DNA of 52,835 nt from an uncultured Collinsella sp. (GCA_900550205.1 URRJ01000001.1:1-52835), one strand, 5' to 3'. Positions 42,656-51,875 are shown, numbered from the stretch's first letter. Translations and numbers: made by a program. The notes: generated from the sequence alone by a model not told the origin.

Positions 42656-43558
42656 ATGACCCTCCAGCAGCTTCGTTTTCTGATCGCCGTGGCAGAATCC
42701 GGCTCAATCAACGCCGCAGCTCAGCGCCTCTATACGGCACAGTCCAATATCTCCAATGCCGTCAAAAGCCTGGAGCAGGAGCTCCATCTGGAGATCTTTA
42801 CGCGCTCCAGCCGCGGCGTCACGCTCACCAACGACGGCACCGAGCTTTTGGGCTATGCGCGCCAGGTCGTAGAGCAGGCCGACATGCTCGAGGCCCGCTA
42901 CGAGGACGGCGGTACACCTCAGGCCCGCCTTGCCATCTCGGCCCAACACTACGCGTTTTCGGTCGAGGCCTTTGTCAACGTAGTCGAGCGCTGCCGCGAC
43001 AGCAAGTTCGAGTTCATCATGCGCGAGACCACCACATCGCAGATCGTCGATGACGTCCGTGCGTTTCGCAGCGATATCGGCATCCTCTATCTGGACGACT
43101 TTAATACCCGTGTCTTGCAGAAGGCCTTCGCCGATGCCCGAGCGAGCTTCCATCCCCTATTCGACGCGACGGTCCACGTCTTCGTCAGCGAGCGCCACCC
43201 GCTCGCACGCCGCCCTCAGCTGTCCCTTGCCGACCTCACGCCCTATACGCGCTACAGCTTTGAACAGGGAACCTCAAACTCCTTCTATTACGCCGAGGAA
43301 CCTTTTAGCTATATCCCTTGCGACCGCAACATACGAATCTCGGACCGCGGAACACTTACTAACTTGCTTATCACGTCGAACGGTTACACCCTGTCGACCG
43401 GCGTCCTCTCCAATGAAATGCAGTGGGGTATGGCATCGATCCCGTTAGCAGACGCCCCAACGATGCGCGTAGGCTATATCATGCACGACGAGCGCAAGCC
43501 CTCTCCCCTCTTGCAGCAATACCTCGACGAGCTCAACCGCATCATCCATGCCAGCTAA
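42656..43558 (+). CDS. LysR-family transcriptional regulator
   Basis: The 300-residue protein begins MTLQQLRFLIAVAESGSINA and has the DNA-binding helix-turn-helix AAQRLYTAQSNISNAVKSLE in its first 60 residues, then a substrate-binding-like effector domain. It is divergently placed to metY, so sulfur or methionine metabolism is the probable regulon, as for CysB/MetR-like members. The effector is not readable. AAGGACGGG precedes the ATG. Confidence 0.9.
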   Translation: MTLQQLRFLIAVAESGSINAAAQRLYTAQSNISNAVKSLEQELHLEIFTRSSRGVTLTNDGTELLGYARQVVEQADMLEARYEDGGTPQARLAISAQHYAFSVEAFVNVVERCRDSKFEFIMRETTTSQIVDDVRAFRSDIGILYLDDFNTRVLQKAFADARASFHPLFDATVHVFVSERHPLARRPQLSLADLTPYTRYSFEQGTSNSFYYAEEPFSYIPCDRNIRISDRGTLTNLLITSNGYTLSTGVLSNEMQWGMASIPLADAPTMRVGYIMHDERKPSPLLQQYLDELNRIIHAS

Positions 43559-43657
43559 CTGTCGGAAGACGGGGTAGAAATCGTAGATTGCTAGCCCCCG
43601 GCGGGCATGGCGCTACAATGGTCACTCGCACGAAACGTACTCAACGAAAGGAACCAT

Positions 43658-44143
43658 GTGAAGGTCATCATCTATACCGACGGCTCGGCTCGATCAAATC
43701 CGGGACGCGGCGGCTACGGCGCCGTACTCAAATACACCAACCCCGCCGGCAAGACCTTCACCTCCGAGCTTTCACGCGGTTACGCCAAGACCACCAACAA
43801 CCGCATGGAGCTCATGGCCGTTATCGTGGCGCTCGAGGCGCTCAACCGCCCTTGCGACGTCGAAGTCCATTCCGATTCGCAGTACGTCGTCAACGCCTTC
43901 AACAAGCACTGGATTGACGGATGGAAAAAACGCGGCTGGAAGACCGCCAACAAGCAGCCTGTCAAGAACCGCGATCTGTGGGAGCGCCTGCTCACCGCAA
44001 AGAGTAAGCACAAAGTGGAGTTCATCTGGGTTAAGGGCCACGCCGGCCATGAGCTCAACGAGCGCTGTGACGAGCTTGCCACCACGGCGGCCGACGGCAG
44101 CAACCTCGATATCGACGCCGGCTTTAACGAGAGCGACCTGTAA
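43658..44143 (+). CDS. rnhA: Ribonuclease HI
   Basis: The 161-residue enzyme degrades RNA in RNA-DNA hybrids. Catalytic carboxylates are visible in IIYTDGSARSNPG, NNRMELMAVI and HSDSQYVVNAF, and the terminal aspartate in NERCDELA after VKGHAGHE. The start is GTG with GAAAGGAACC upstream; the ATG overlapping it is out of frame. A TACAAT-like -10 precedes the gene. It is separate from the oxidoreductase gene that follows. Confidence 0.93.
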   Translation: MKVIIYTDGSARSNPGRGGYGAVLKYTNPAGKTFTSELSRGYAKTTNNRMELMAVIVALEALNRPCDVEVHSDSQYVVNAFNKHWIDGWKKRGWKTANKQPVKNRDLWERLLTAKSKHKVEFIWVKGHAGHELNERCDELATTAADGSNLDIDAGFNESDL

Positions 44144-44218
44144 CGGCGTTTTCGCACGCTATTTCCTGCCCCCTCGCGCTACACTCATCCTGTAAACCGA
44201 ACGGCACGAGGGGGATAT

Positions 44219-45325
44219 ATGCTGCGTATAGCGACCATCGGCACATCCATGATTACCGACGACTTTATCCAGGTCGTCAACGCCAACGACCAAGCCGCGT
44301 TTGTGGGCACGCTCTCGCGCGATGCAGATCGCGGCGGCGCCTTCACCGCTAAGCACGGCGGCGAACGTAACTTCACCGTGCTTGACGAGCTTGCGTCCGC
44401 CGACGACGTCGACGCCGTCTACATCGGCAGCCCCAATGCGCTCCACTACGAGCAGGCGCTCGCCTGTATCGCCGGTGGCAAGCACGTTATCGTCGAAAAG
44501 CCCTTTTGTGCCACCGAGGCACAGGCGCTCGAGGTCTTTCGCGCAGCCGAGGCGGCGGGCGTCGTAGCCCTCGAGGCCATGCGCCCGCTCCATGACCCCG
44601 CTTTCCACGCCGTCGAGGACGCCCTGGGCGAGATCGCCCCCATCCGCCGCGCCTCATTGCGCTTTGGCAAATATTCCTCGCGCTACAACGAGGTTCTCGC
44701 GGGGCGCGCCACCAATATCTTCGACTGCCACATGGCCTCGGGCTCCCTCATGGACATTGGCGTCTACACCGTCGAGCCCATGGTCGAGATTTTCGGCATG
44801 CCCTCCGGCCTCACCAGCATGACCACGCTGCTCGACCCCTCAACGCAAGAGCTCACCCATGGTCCCATCGACGGCTGCGGCTCCATTCTCGCCAGTTATG
44901 GCGGAGGCCGCATTTCCGTCGAGCTTGCACACTCCAAAATTACGAATGACCTGCTGCCCTCGCAGATCGAAGGCGAGCGTGGCACTATCCAGATTGACCA
45001 TCTGTCCACGCCCCGCAACGTCCGCATCGACTATCGCGGCGATGTCGTACGCGGCTCGGCGACCGAGGCACCGCGCGAACAGGGCGACAACGGCCGCGTG
45101 CTCGACCTGCCCAAATCTAGCAACACTATGGAATACGAGCTCGCGGACTTTATCACCGCCATCGACGGCGTTCATCACGTTAAAGATGAGATTTGGGAAA
45201 CGCCGGCAGGACGCCACGAACTCGGACACTACCGCGATGTCACGCTCGTGTCGCTGCGTATCATGGATGCCGTGCGCCAGCAGGCGGGTATCGCCTTCCC
45301 CGCCGACTCTAACAAGCAGGCATAG
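44219..45325 (+). CDS. Gfo/Idh/MocA-family oxidoreductase
   Basis: The 368-residue protein has the Rossmann fold MLRIATIGTSMITDDF, then VDAVYIGSPNALHYEQAL, HVIVEKPFCATEAQA with the EKP motif, and the C-terminal substrate domain with SGSLMDIGVYTVEPMVEIF. Members are NAD(P)-dependent dehydrogenases of sugars or inositols; the substrate here is unknown. GAGGGGGA precedes the ATG. The acylphosphatase gene starts 2 bases after its stop, so the two are co-transcribed. Confidence 0.9.
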   Translation: MLRIATIGTSMITDDFIQVVNANDQAAFVGTLSRDADRGGAFTAKHGGERNFTVLDELASADDVDAVYIGSPNALHYEQALACIAGGKHVIVEKPFCATEAQALEVFRAAEAAGVVALEAMRPLHDPAFHAVEDALGEIAPIRRASLRFGKYSSRYNEVLAGRATNIFDCHMASGSLMDIGVYTVEPMVEIFGMPSGLTSMTTLLDPSTQELTHGPIDGCGSILASYGGGRISVELAHSKITNDLLPSQIEGERGTIQIDHLSTPRNVRIDYRGDVVRGSATEAPREQGDNGRVLDLPKSSNTMEYELADFITAIDGVHHVKDEIWETPAGRHELGHYRDVTLVSLRIMDAVRQQAGIAFPADSNKQA

Positions 45326-45327
45326 CG

Positions 45328-45738
45328 ATGGGTTTTTTCGACAAGCTTTTCTCGGGCGTCGCCGTCGGCAGCCGCGAACCCCAAAAGCCTTCTGGCGTCG
45401 AGCTCGAGCTGCGCCGTAGGCTCACCGTGCTCGCAAGCGACGAGGTCACTCAGGACGCCCCGCAGCGCTATTTCCTGCGCTGGGAGGGCCAAGTCCAGGG
45501 CGTCGGCTTTCGCTTTACCAACACCAACCTCGCACAGGCGCGCTCCCTCACCGGCTGGGTGCGCAATATGGAAGACGGCTCGGTTGAGATGGAGCTACAG
45601 GGCACGCCGACAAACATCGCGTCTCAGCTCGAGGCGCTTCATGCCTCCTACGAGCGCATGGGGACACGTTTTCGCCTCGTAGACGCCCAGGCCCGAGCCA
45701 CACTTGCCAATGAAGACGGTTTCAGTCCTCATTATTAG
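45328..45738 (+). CDS. acyP: Acylphosphatase with N-terminal extension
   Basis: The 136-residue protein carries the acylphosphatase domain in residues about 46-132: FLRWEGQVQGVGFRFTNTNL with the phosphate-binding arginine and GWVRNMEDGSVEMEL with the catalytic asparagine. The first 45 residues are an extra stretch beginning MGFFDKLFSGVAVGS that is amphipathic; it may attach the enzyme to a membrane or partner. It follows the oxidoreductase gene with almost no gap. Confidence 0.88.
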   Translation: MGFFDKLFSGVAVGSREPQKPSGVELELRRRLTVLASDEVTQDAPQRYFLRWEGQVQGVGFRFTNTNLAQARSLTGWVRNMEDGSVEMELQGTPTNIASQLEALHASYERMGTRFRLVDAQARATLANEDGFSPHY

Positions 45739-45799
45739 TATTGTGTGCTAAATACGGTATCATTTACCTACGACCGTTGATAGAAAAGAGGCGAGGCGC

Positions 45800-46180
45800 A
45801 TGGCGGTGCAAAGAAGGAATACCAGGCAGCGAAAGCTGGTTCTTGACGCCGTGCGCCAAAGCTATAACCATCCCACCGCCGATGAAATCTACAACGCCGT
45901 GCGCGAACAGGATGACAAAATCAGCCGCGGCACGGTCTACCGCAATCTCAATCTCTTGGCCGACGCCGGCGAGATCCTCTCCATCAAGACGCCGGGCGGG
46001 AGTCGCTTCGATCGCACCATCGAGCCGCATGCGCATGTCATCTGCACCTCGTGCAGCCGCGTCATCGACGTGCCACTCCCCTTCGATACCCAGCTCGACA
46101 CCAAGGCGTCCGAGCAAATCGGCTGGCACGTCTCGTCGCACTACACCATCTTCGAGGGGCTCTGCCCCGACTGCCGGTAG
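45800..46180 (+). CDS. Fur/PerR-family metalloregulator
   Basis: The 126-residue protein begins MAVQRRNTRQRKLVLDAVRQ, has the helix-turn-helix HPTADEIYNAVRE...SRGTVYRNLNLLADAG and the metal-binding half with PHAHVICTSCSRVIDV and GLCPDC, giving two CxxC zinc motifs as in PerR. It senses peroxide or metals in relatives; which one cannot be told. It lacks the His-rich C-terminal end of Fur. A separate unit 61 bases after the acylphosphatase gene. Confidence 0.88.
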   Translation: MAVQRRNTRQRKLVLDAVRQSYNHPTADEIYNAVREQDDKISRGTVYRNLNLLADAGEILSIKTPGGSRFDRTIEPHAHVICTSCSRVIDVPLPFDTQLDTKASEQIGWHVSSHYTIFEGLCPDCR

Positions 46181-46256
46181 TCTTTGAGACATGCCTGCAA
46201 ATCTACTTTCCCATCCGCTACAGCAAACAGTACATTTCCAGGTATGTCTCGAAAGC

Positions 46257-47054
46257 CTACTCGGCGAGCAGGCGGCGCAGTTCTTCTTCGACCGTGCGCA
46301 CGTAGCGGACGCGGTCGTTGATGCCGCGCATGGTGGGGTTGCAGCTCTCCATCAGATAGGGATGGCCCACGACGTTGAGCATGTCGCGATCGTTCTCATT
46401 GTCGCCAAACGCCATCATCTCATCGGGCGAAATACCCAGGGCACGACCGTAATCGGCAAGCGCGGAACCCTTACCCGAATCAAAGCCGATAAAGTCCGTC
46501 CATTCGGTTCCCGACGTCATCACGTCAACACGGTCGCTAAAGAGGCGCTCAAAATACTCCAGGGCCGCCGGCTGATCCACCTCGGGCGTCTGGAAGGCAA
46601 TCTTAATGACGTCCTCGTCGATGTCCTCGGGGCGGGCGACCACTGCCACATCGCAGTGGACCTCATAGCGCAAATGATCGACGAACGCATCGTTGCCGCT
46701 CATGGTGTAGAGGTGTCCCTCACACGAAAGGGTCACGTCGGCATGGGGATACGCAACCACGGCATTCGCGATATCCATAGCAAGGCTACGCTCCATGGAA
46801 CGCTTGACAACGGCACGTCCCTCGCTCATCACCAGGGCTCCGTTTTCGCATACATAGGCGAGCTCATCGGCCACCGGGGCAAACAGATAGCGCAAGCTCG
46901 CATATTGACGGCCGCTCGCCGGCATAAACACGATACCGCGACGATGCAGCTCATCGATGAGCTCGAAGGCCTCGGAACGCGGCTCGCGCTCCCCCGGATG
47001 CAGCAACGTGCCGTCCAAATCGCATGCAATCAGCTTGATTCCTTCAAGACCCAT
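46257..47054 (-). CDS. Cof-type HAD-IIB family phosphatase
   Basis: The 265-residue protein has motif I KLIACDLDGTLLHPG, motif II VFMPASGRQYASLR, a cap domain, and motif IV MMAFGDNENDRDMLNVVGH. It belongs to the same family as the one near 15-16 kb but is only distantly alike. GGGGGAG precedes the chosen ATG. It lies downstream of the UreE-like gene, with a terminator between them. Confidence 0.9.
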   Translation of the reverse strand: MGLEGIKLIACDLDGTLLHPGEREPRSEAFELIDELHRRGIVFMPASGRQYASLRYLFAPVADELAYVCENGALVMSEGRAVVKRSMERSLAMDIANAVVAYPHADVTLSCEGHLYTMSGNDAFVDHLRYEVHCDVAVVARPEDIDEDVIKIAFQTPEVDQPAALEYFERLFSDRVDVMTSGTEWTDFIGFDSGKGSALADYGRALGISPDEMMAFGDNENDRDMLNVVGHPYLMESCNPTMRGINDRVRYVRTVEEELRRLLAE

Positions 47055-47083
47055 ATGCTCCCCCACAGCATCTCATCAACAGA

Positions 47084-47122
47084 AAGGCGGACTTTGAATA
47101 GTTGTCTCTCAAAGTCCGCCTT
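47084..47122. terminator. Bidirectional-type terminator between UreE-like and Cof genes
   Basis: AAGGCGGACTTTGA and TCAAAGTCCGCCTT form a perfect 14-bp stem with an 11-base loop; T residues follow on both strands. It ends the minus-strand SlyD-UreE-like transcript. Confidence 0.88.
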
Positions 47123-47135
47123 ACTTATACGCACG

Positions 47136-47714
47136 TTAACCGCGCGCCTTCTTTACGATCGTAAAGTCTGGTGCCATACTCACAACGGCATCCGCCGCAC
47201 TCGACGCAAAGCGCCGGTCCGAATCGAGTTCACGGGTAACCGTCGAGAGCCGAACGCCCTCGACGCCCCGGAGCATGCGGCCCAAAACAGGCTGCACCGG
47301 CGTATACATGCGCACGGTATACTCGTCCGAATCGCCTCGAAAAAGCGGCGCATGCATATTGCCGATCTCCCAGCACGCATGCGCGAGCGCAATCGGGTCC
47401 ATGCGGTCAACTTCGACCAAATAAACCTCGGCGCTGCGCAGGCGCACGACAACCGCCACGGGCACCACGCCCGAACGGTCGACGGCGAGCACGTCGCCGT
47501 CGACAAAACGACCGCCGTCGGCAGTATCCAGCCGAACATCGACCGTGCGCCCCAGCTCCGTCACGCCCACAAACGCGCATACATCAGCCTGGTCCCAATC
47601 GAGCAGTAGCTCGTCAACTTCAAAGACGCCGCCCAGCTTCCGGCGAAGCAGAAGTTCATAGGACGGATCGTTGAGATTTCCCAAGCATGTCGTCGAAACC
47701 AAGCGCTCAGGCAT
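47136..47714 (-). CDS. UreE-like protein
   Basis: The 192-residue protein resembles the nickel chaperone UreE. The N-terminal half has GRTVDVRLDTADGGRFVDGD and VVVRLRSAEVYLVEVDRM; the C-terminal half has HACWEIGNMHAPLFRGD, which corresponds to the HxGNRH signature, and QPVLGRMLRGVEGVRLS. UreE carries nickel to urease. No urease structural gene is present here, and the His-rich tail is absent. It starts 3 bases after the stop of the SlyD-like gene, so both are made together. The family call is from motifs and moderately sure. Confidence 0.6.
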   Translation of the reverse strand: MPERLVSTTCLGNLNDPSYELLLRRKLGGVFEVDELLLDWDQADVCAFVGVTELGRTVDVRLDTADGGRFVDGDVLAVDRSGVVPVAVVVRLRSAEVYLVEVDRMDPIALAHACWEIGNMHAPLFRGDSDEYTVRMYTPVQPVLGRMLRGVEGVRLSTVTRELDSDRRFASSAADAVVSMAPDFTIVKKARG

Positions 47715-47717
47715 GCT

Positions 47718-48146
47718 CTAACCCTCGACCTCGACGAGCTCGATATCAAAGTTGAGGTCCTTGCCGGCAAGCTCGTGGTTGGCATCGAGCGTCACAGCCT
47801 CGGGCGTCACGTCAATGACGACGGCGGGGACAGGCATGCCGCTCGGCGTGGACAGGAAGAGCTTCATGCCCTTCTCGATCTGCTCGATGTTGGGAACCTG
47901 CTCGGCCGGGAAGGTAATAACCATCTCGGGATTGTGCTCGCCGTAGGCATCGGCAGCAGGAATGTGCACGGTCTTCTTCTCGCCCACCTGCATGTCGACC
48001 ACGGCGGCGTCGAAGCCCTTGATCATCTGGCCGGCGCCGCAGGTGAACTCCAGCGGCTCGCCGCGATCGTAGGAGCTATCGAACTGCGTGCCGTCGTCGA
48101 GCGTGCCGCGATAATGAGTCTTGACCTTCTTGCCCTGGTTGGACAT
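47718..48146 (-). CDS. SlyD-like FKBP peptidyl-prolyl isomerase
   Basis: The 142-residue protein shows the FKBP core (VKTHYRGTLDDGTQFDSSYD, EFTCGAGQMIKGFDAAVVDM) and an inserted chaperone flap between about residues 72 and 120 (FPAEQVPNIEQIEKGMKL), ending with LDANHELAGKDLNFDIELVE as in SlyD. SlyD isomerises proline bonds, chaperones proteins and in some bacteria binds nickel through a His-rich tail, which is missing here. GGAGG precedes the ATG. It is upstream of the UreE-like gene by 3 bases. Confidence 0.92.
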   Translation of the reverse strand: MSNQGKKVKTHYRGTLDDGTQFDSSYDRGEPLEFTCGAGQMIKGFDAAVVDMQVGEKKTVHIPAADAYGEHNPEMVITFPAEQVPNIEQIEKGMKLFLSTPSGMPVPAVVIDVTPEAVTLDANHELAGKDLNFDIELVEVEG

Positions 48147-48266
48147 GGTAACCTCCGTGATAAGGGCGGCGCACAACGCGGGCCGCCGTGAACATATGGC
48201 GCTAACTATACCCTAGTCATACAATTCAATGACAGTTTGCAAAGAAACGCTGCAACCGGAGGAACC

Positions 48267-49280
48267 ATGGCATATCCCGTATTTGACCTACACTGCGACA
48301 CCGCCGACCGCATCGGCTGGGCCACGCTCGATCTCGACCTGCGCTTTACCGCCGGCACCGACGGTTATTTCCCCGGCGACGAAACGCATCCGCAAGATTT
48401 CGACCTCATCGAGGGCAACGCCTGCGCCATCTCGCTCGCAAAGATCGGCAACACGCCATGGGCACAGTGCTTCGCCACGTTTGTCCCCGATGAGATTCCC
48501 ACCGCCCACGCCGCGCGCTTCCAGGCGCAGATCATGGCGCATATGAGCGGCCAGGCAATGCTCAACCACGACCGCATGGTCAACGTACGCAGCGCGGCAG
48601 ACATTCGCCCCGCGCTCAAAGACGGCAAGGTCGCCTGCATCCACACCATCGAAAACGCCACGTTCTTTGCCGAGGACCCCGCGCTGATCGAGGTGCTCAA
48701 GAGCTTGGGCGTACTCATGTCATCGCTCAGCTGGAATGCGCAGGGACCGCTCGCGAGCGGACACGATACCCACGCCGGCCTCACCGCCGCCGGCATCGAG
48801 GCACTTACGCAGATGGAGCACGCCGGCATGGTGCTTGACGTCTCCCACCTCAACGATGAGTGCTTTGACGAGGTTGTCGCCCACGCCACACGTCCCTTCG
48901 TCGCCAGCCACTCCAACTCTCGTGCAGTTTGCGGCGTTAAGCGCAACCTCACCGACGACCAGTTCCGCACCATTCGCGACATGGGTGGCATCGTCGGCCT
49001 CAACTACTGCAGCGAGTTCCTTTCCAACGACGCAACCGACAAGACCGCCGCAGACGTCACCTTCGACCAGCTGGCGGCACATATCGAGCACTGGCTCGAC
49101 CTGGGCGGCGAGGACGTCATCGCGCTCGGCGGCGACTGGGACGGTGCCACGGTGCCCGCCTTCCTCTCCGATGCCAGCAAGATGCCCGAGTTCCAGAACA
49201 TGCTCTCCAAGCACTTTGGCAAGACCGTGATGCAGAAGCTCTGCAGCGATAATGCCCTTGCCTTCTTTGAGCGTTATTAA
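48267..49280 (+). CDS. M19-family (renal dipeptidase-like) dipeptidase
   Basis: The 337-residue metallopeptidase has the zinc-site motifs FDLHCDTADR, MLDVSHLND-like VLDVSHLNDECFDE, FVASHSNSRAVCGV and LGGDWDGAT, all in order. It hydrolyses dipeptides in the cytoplasm. GGAGGAACC precedes the ATG. There is a perfect hairpin after the stop. Confidence 0.92.
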   Translation: MAYPVFDLHCDTADRIGWATLDLDLRFTAGTDGYFPGDETHPQDFDLIEGNACAISLAKIGNTPWAQCFATFVPDEIPTAHAARFQAQIMAHMSGQAMLNHDRMVNVRSAADIRPALKDGKVACIHTIENATFFAEDPALIEVLKSLGVLMSSLSWNAQGPLASGHDTHAGLTAAGIEALTQMEHAGMVLDVSHLNDECFDEVVAHATRPFVASHSNSRAVCGVKRNLTDDQFRTIRDMGGIVGLNYCSEFLSNDATDKTAADVTFDQLAAHIEHWLDLGGEDVIALGGDWDGATVPAFLSDASKMPEFQNMLSKHFGKTVMQKLCSDNALAFFERY

Positions 49281-49296
49281 TTTCACATCCCTTGAG

Positions 49297-49332
49297 CGGG
49301 CCGGCATGCCGAACGGTCGACATGCCGGCCCG
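49297..49332 (+). terminator. Hairpin after the dipeptidase gene
   Basis: CGGGCCGGCATG and CATGCCGGCCCG form a perfect 12-bp stem with a 12-base loop. It lacks a T-run, so it may pause rather than end transcription before the metallopeptidase gene 23 bases on. Confidence 0.6.
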
Positions 49333-49354
49333 TCCCCAATCTGAAGGACCGCTT

Positions 49355-50131
49355 TTGACGCAGCAGTTTACGATTTCCGTATCCCGACCGGATGGGACGC
49401 CCATCCCCGTCGTCGTTACCAAAAAGCGCGTCAAGAACTTCAACCTACGCGTCACATCGAGCGGCGAGGTCCACGCCAGCGCACCGCTCGGCGCCAGCCG
49501 CGAGCATATCGAAGCGTTTGTGAAGCGCAACAGCGCCTGGATTATCAGCCGACTTGCCCAGCGCGAGCAACGTCAGACGACGGCACAGGAGTCGCTCAGC
49601 CCCTCGTCCATCATTGCACTTTGGGGCAAGCCCATCACGGTACAGGATGCACTCGACCACAACTTTGATCCCCCCGCACCGCGGCCCAAACAAGCCACGT
49701 TCGCAAGCTTTATGGGTACCGACGAGCCAGACGAACGTCCGCAGGCCAAGTGGAACGCGCCCCTCGACGGCTTAACGCCCAGTGAGATCCAAGCCCATAT
49801 TGACCAGCTCTATACGTCCGAAGTCACATCGGCGCTGCGGGATATGGTGCACGCATACGAAATCGCAATGGGTGTCGCCGTTTCCCGCGTTTCCGTGCGC
49901 AGCATGAAAACGCGCTGGGGATCATGCACGCCCAAAACCGGCGCCATTCGCATCGCACGAGAACTTGCCGCCTACCCCGTCGAGTGCCTTGACATGGTTG
50001 TCGCCCACGAGCTCGTCCACCTGCTCGAGCCGAGCCACAATCATCGGTTTCACGCGCTGCTCGACACGTACTGCCCCAACAACAGGGCTCTGTCGCAGCG
50101 GCTCAAAAAACCGCCCGCCAACGAGCTCTAG
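49355..50131 (+). CDS. YgjP-like (DUF45) metallopeptidase
   Basis: The 258-residue protein has the conserved VRSMKTRWGSCTPKTG and the zinc-site HELVHLLEPSHNHRFHALL, as in YgjP/SprT-like M48-related proteins. The N-terminal half contains the DUF45 beta-rich part (KKRVKNFNLRVTSSGEVHASAP). I place the start at TTG with GAAGGA six bases upstream; the longer frame runs through the hairpin. Function of the family is not well known. It ends 7 bases before the convergent folB. Confidence 0.85.
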   Translation: MTQQFTISVSRPDGTPIPVVVTKKRVKNFNLRVTSSGEVHASAPLGASREHIEAFVKRNSAWIISRLAQREQRQTTAQESLSPSSIIALWGKPITVQDALDHNFDPPAPRPKQATFASFMGTDEPDERPQAKWNAPLDGLTPSEIQAHIDQLYTSEVTSALRDMVHAYEIAMGVAVSRVSVRSMKTRWGSCTPKTGAIRIARELAAYPVECLDMVVAHELVHLLEPSHNHRFHALLDTYCPNNRALSQRLKKPPANEL

Positions 50132-50137
50132 AGTCGG

Positions 50138-50623
50138 TTAGCGCACGCGCTCGATCTCGACACCGCAGCTTGCCAGGGGAAGACCGACGGGCGCCCAAGG
50201 CTTATCGAGCTTAACACGCACGCCAAGCATCAGGGGGTAACGACGTAGCAGCATCTGGGCCACACCCTCGGCTGCAGCCTCGATAAGCTTAAACGTATGC
50301 TCACGCAGATAGCCATCGACATCGTGGCACACCGAGCCGTAGTCAATCGAGGCGTCCAGGTTATCGTGCTCCCCCGCTGCACGCAGGTCGGCATAGAGCA
50401 CCAAGGACACGATGAACTTCTGGCCCAGCGCGTTCTCTTCGGGATACACGCCGTGGTTGGCAAAGACCTCGAGACCGTCGATAGTAATGCGATCGGCATG
50501 GCGAAGATCGTCATAGCTCACGTGGGGCACCGCCGTTGCAGTGGATATTTCGCCCCTTCCACGGCGGGCGAGCTCAGCGCCTTCAGTCTTGGTTGCATTC
50601 TCGGGCAGCTTCTTGTTACTCAT
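50138..50623 (-). CDS. folB: Dihydroneopterin aldolase
   Basis: The 161-residue protein carries FolB from about residue 43: RITIDGLEVFANHGVYPEE with the substrate glutamate, the tetramer region SIDYGSVCHDV, and VKLDKPWAPV with the catalytic lysine. The first 40 residues are an extra low-complexity stretch. The enzyme splits dihydroneopterin in folate synthesis. It lies in a minus-strand group with folE and an HD-domain gene. GAAGGAG lies 11 bases before the ATG. Confidence 0.88.
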   Translation of the reverse strand: MSNKKLPENATKTEGAELARRGRGEISTATAVPHVSYDDLRHADRITIDGLEVFANHGVYPEENALGQKFIVSLVLYADLRAAGEHDNLDASIDYGSVCHDVDGYLREHTFKLIEAAAEGVAQMLLRRYPLMLGVRVKLDKPWAPVGLPLASCGVEIERVR

Positions 50624-50666
50624 CGCGATCGTCTCCTTCGTTTAGAACCCCGACCGCGCAAACTAA

Positions 50667-51248
50667 CTACACGCGAATCGACAGGTTCTTTTTATCATCG
50701 CTCCAGTTGCAAGCATTGCGCGCGGGGCATGCAAAGCAGGCGCGCGACGCTTTGTCGGCTGCATAGAGCAGACGCTCAAGCGGTTGGCTGTTCACGCGCA
50801 GCTTTCGATGGCCCAGAATGGCCGTCTTAATGGCTGCGGCATCGGCCGGCTCAAACGCCACGTCATCGGGCATGCCGCCGAGTATTGCATCAGCGACGCG
50901 CTCGCTTGCAACATCATGGGATATACCCGATTCATACTGTTCATCTTTGCCGATATCGTGAAGAAGTGCCGTGGCGTAGATGACCTCGCGGTCAAATTCG
51001 AGCTGTTCCTCGAGATTCTTAATCCACATAATGCGCGCGACATCCAGCAGATGGTCAATACCATGGCGGCAAAAGATGCGCCCCGATTCCAACTGTGCGA
51101 TGTTGCCCAGGTGCCGCCGGAACAGCCCATTGGCACAAATGTAATCAATGCGAGGCATGACGCCAAAAGGCGCCAGGCCCGAAGCCATAAAACCGCGACG
51201 CGGCGTTCCCTCATCGGTCTTCGATGCAAAGTCGTTAACGGCTCTCAT
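50667..51248 (-). CDS. HD-domain phosphohydrolase
   Basis: The 193-residue protein has the metal-binding HD motif CRHGIDHLLDVARI and ATALLHDIGKDEQ, followed by an HRKL helix and a cysteine cluster CFACPARNACNW at the C-terminus. HD phosphohydrolases of this length often sit between folE and folB in Gram-positives, suggesting a role in folate metabolism, but the substrate is not proved. It starts 2 bases after the folE stop, so the start is uncertain, with no clear ribosome site. Confidence 0.8.
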   Translation of the reverse strand: MRAVNDFASKTDEGTPRRGFMASGLAPFGVMPRIDYICANGLFRRHLGNIAQLESGRIFCRHGIDHLLDVARIMWIKNLEEQLEFDREVIYATALLHDIGKDEQYESGISHDVASERVADAILGGMPDDVAFEPADAAAIKTAILGHRKLRVNSQPLERLLYAADKASRACFACPARNACNWSDDKKNLSIRV

Positions 51249-51250
51249 GG

Positions 51251-51808
51251 TTAGCGGCCCAGCATCCTAAAGAATCGCTCCTCGAGCGCGGGATCGGTCT
51301 CAAAGACGCCGCGGCGAGCGAGCGTCACGGTCTTGGTGCCAGGCTTTTGCACGCCGCGCATGGTCATGCACATATGCTCGGCTTCCATGAGCACAATCGC
51401 TCCCTGGGGAGCGAGATAATCCATGAGAGCGTCGGCAACCTGTGCGCACAGCTGCTCCTGCAGCTGCAGGCGGCGAGCATAAACCTCAACCGTGCGGGCA
51501 AGCTTAGACAGACCCGCCACGCGACCGTTAGGGATATAGCCGATCGCAGCCTTGCCATAAAACGGCAGCAAATGATGCTCGCACAGCGAGTAAAACGTAA
51601 TATCGCGCTCGATAACCAAATCGTTCGAAGCGACAGCAAAGGTTTTGGACAGGTGCTCCTCGGCACTCTGGTCCATACCGCCGGCAATCTCGCCATACAT
51701 ACGGGCAACGCGCGCCGGCGTCTCCAGCAGGCCCTCACGAGTTGGGTCCTCGCCTATACCTTCAAGCAGCAGCTTAATGGCAGTCTCGACTTTTTCCTGA
51801 TCGACCAT
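51251..51808 (-). CDS. folE: GTP cyclohydrolase I
   Basis: The 185-residue enzyme opens the GTP ring as the first step of folate synthesis. Motifs: DPTREGLLETPARVARMYGE, FYSLCEHHLLPFYGKAAIGYIP with the zinc cysteine and histidines, GLSKLARTVEVYARRLQLQE and EAEHMCMTMRGVQKPGTKT. It is first of the minus-strand group folE-HD-folB. Length and motifs are standard. Confidence 0.95.
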   Translation of the reverse strand: MVDQEKVETAIKLLLEGIGEDPTREGLLETPARVARMYGEIAGGMDQSAEEHLSKTFAVASNDLVIERDITFYSLCEHHLLPFYGKAAIGYIPNGRVAGLSKLARTVEVYARRLQLQEQLCAQVADALMDYLAPQGAIVLMEAEHMCMTMRGVQKPGTKTVTLARRGVFETDPALEERFFRMLGR

Positions 51809-51875
51809 CTGGGCCTCACTTTTTTTGATTTCGCGTTCGCGCTATGGTACCACGCTCTCCGGCATCGACCACAAG

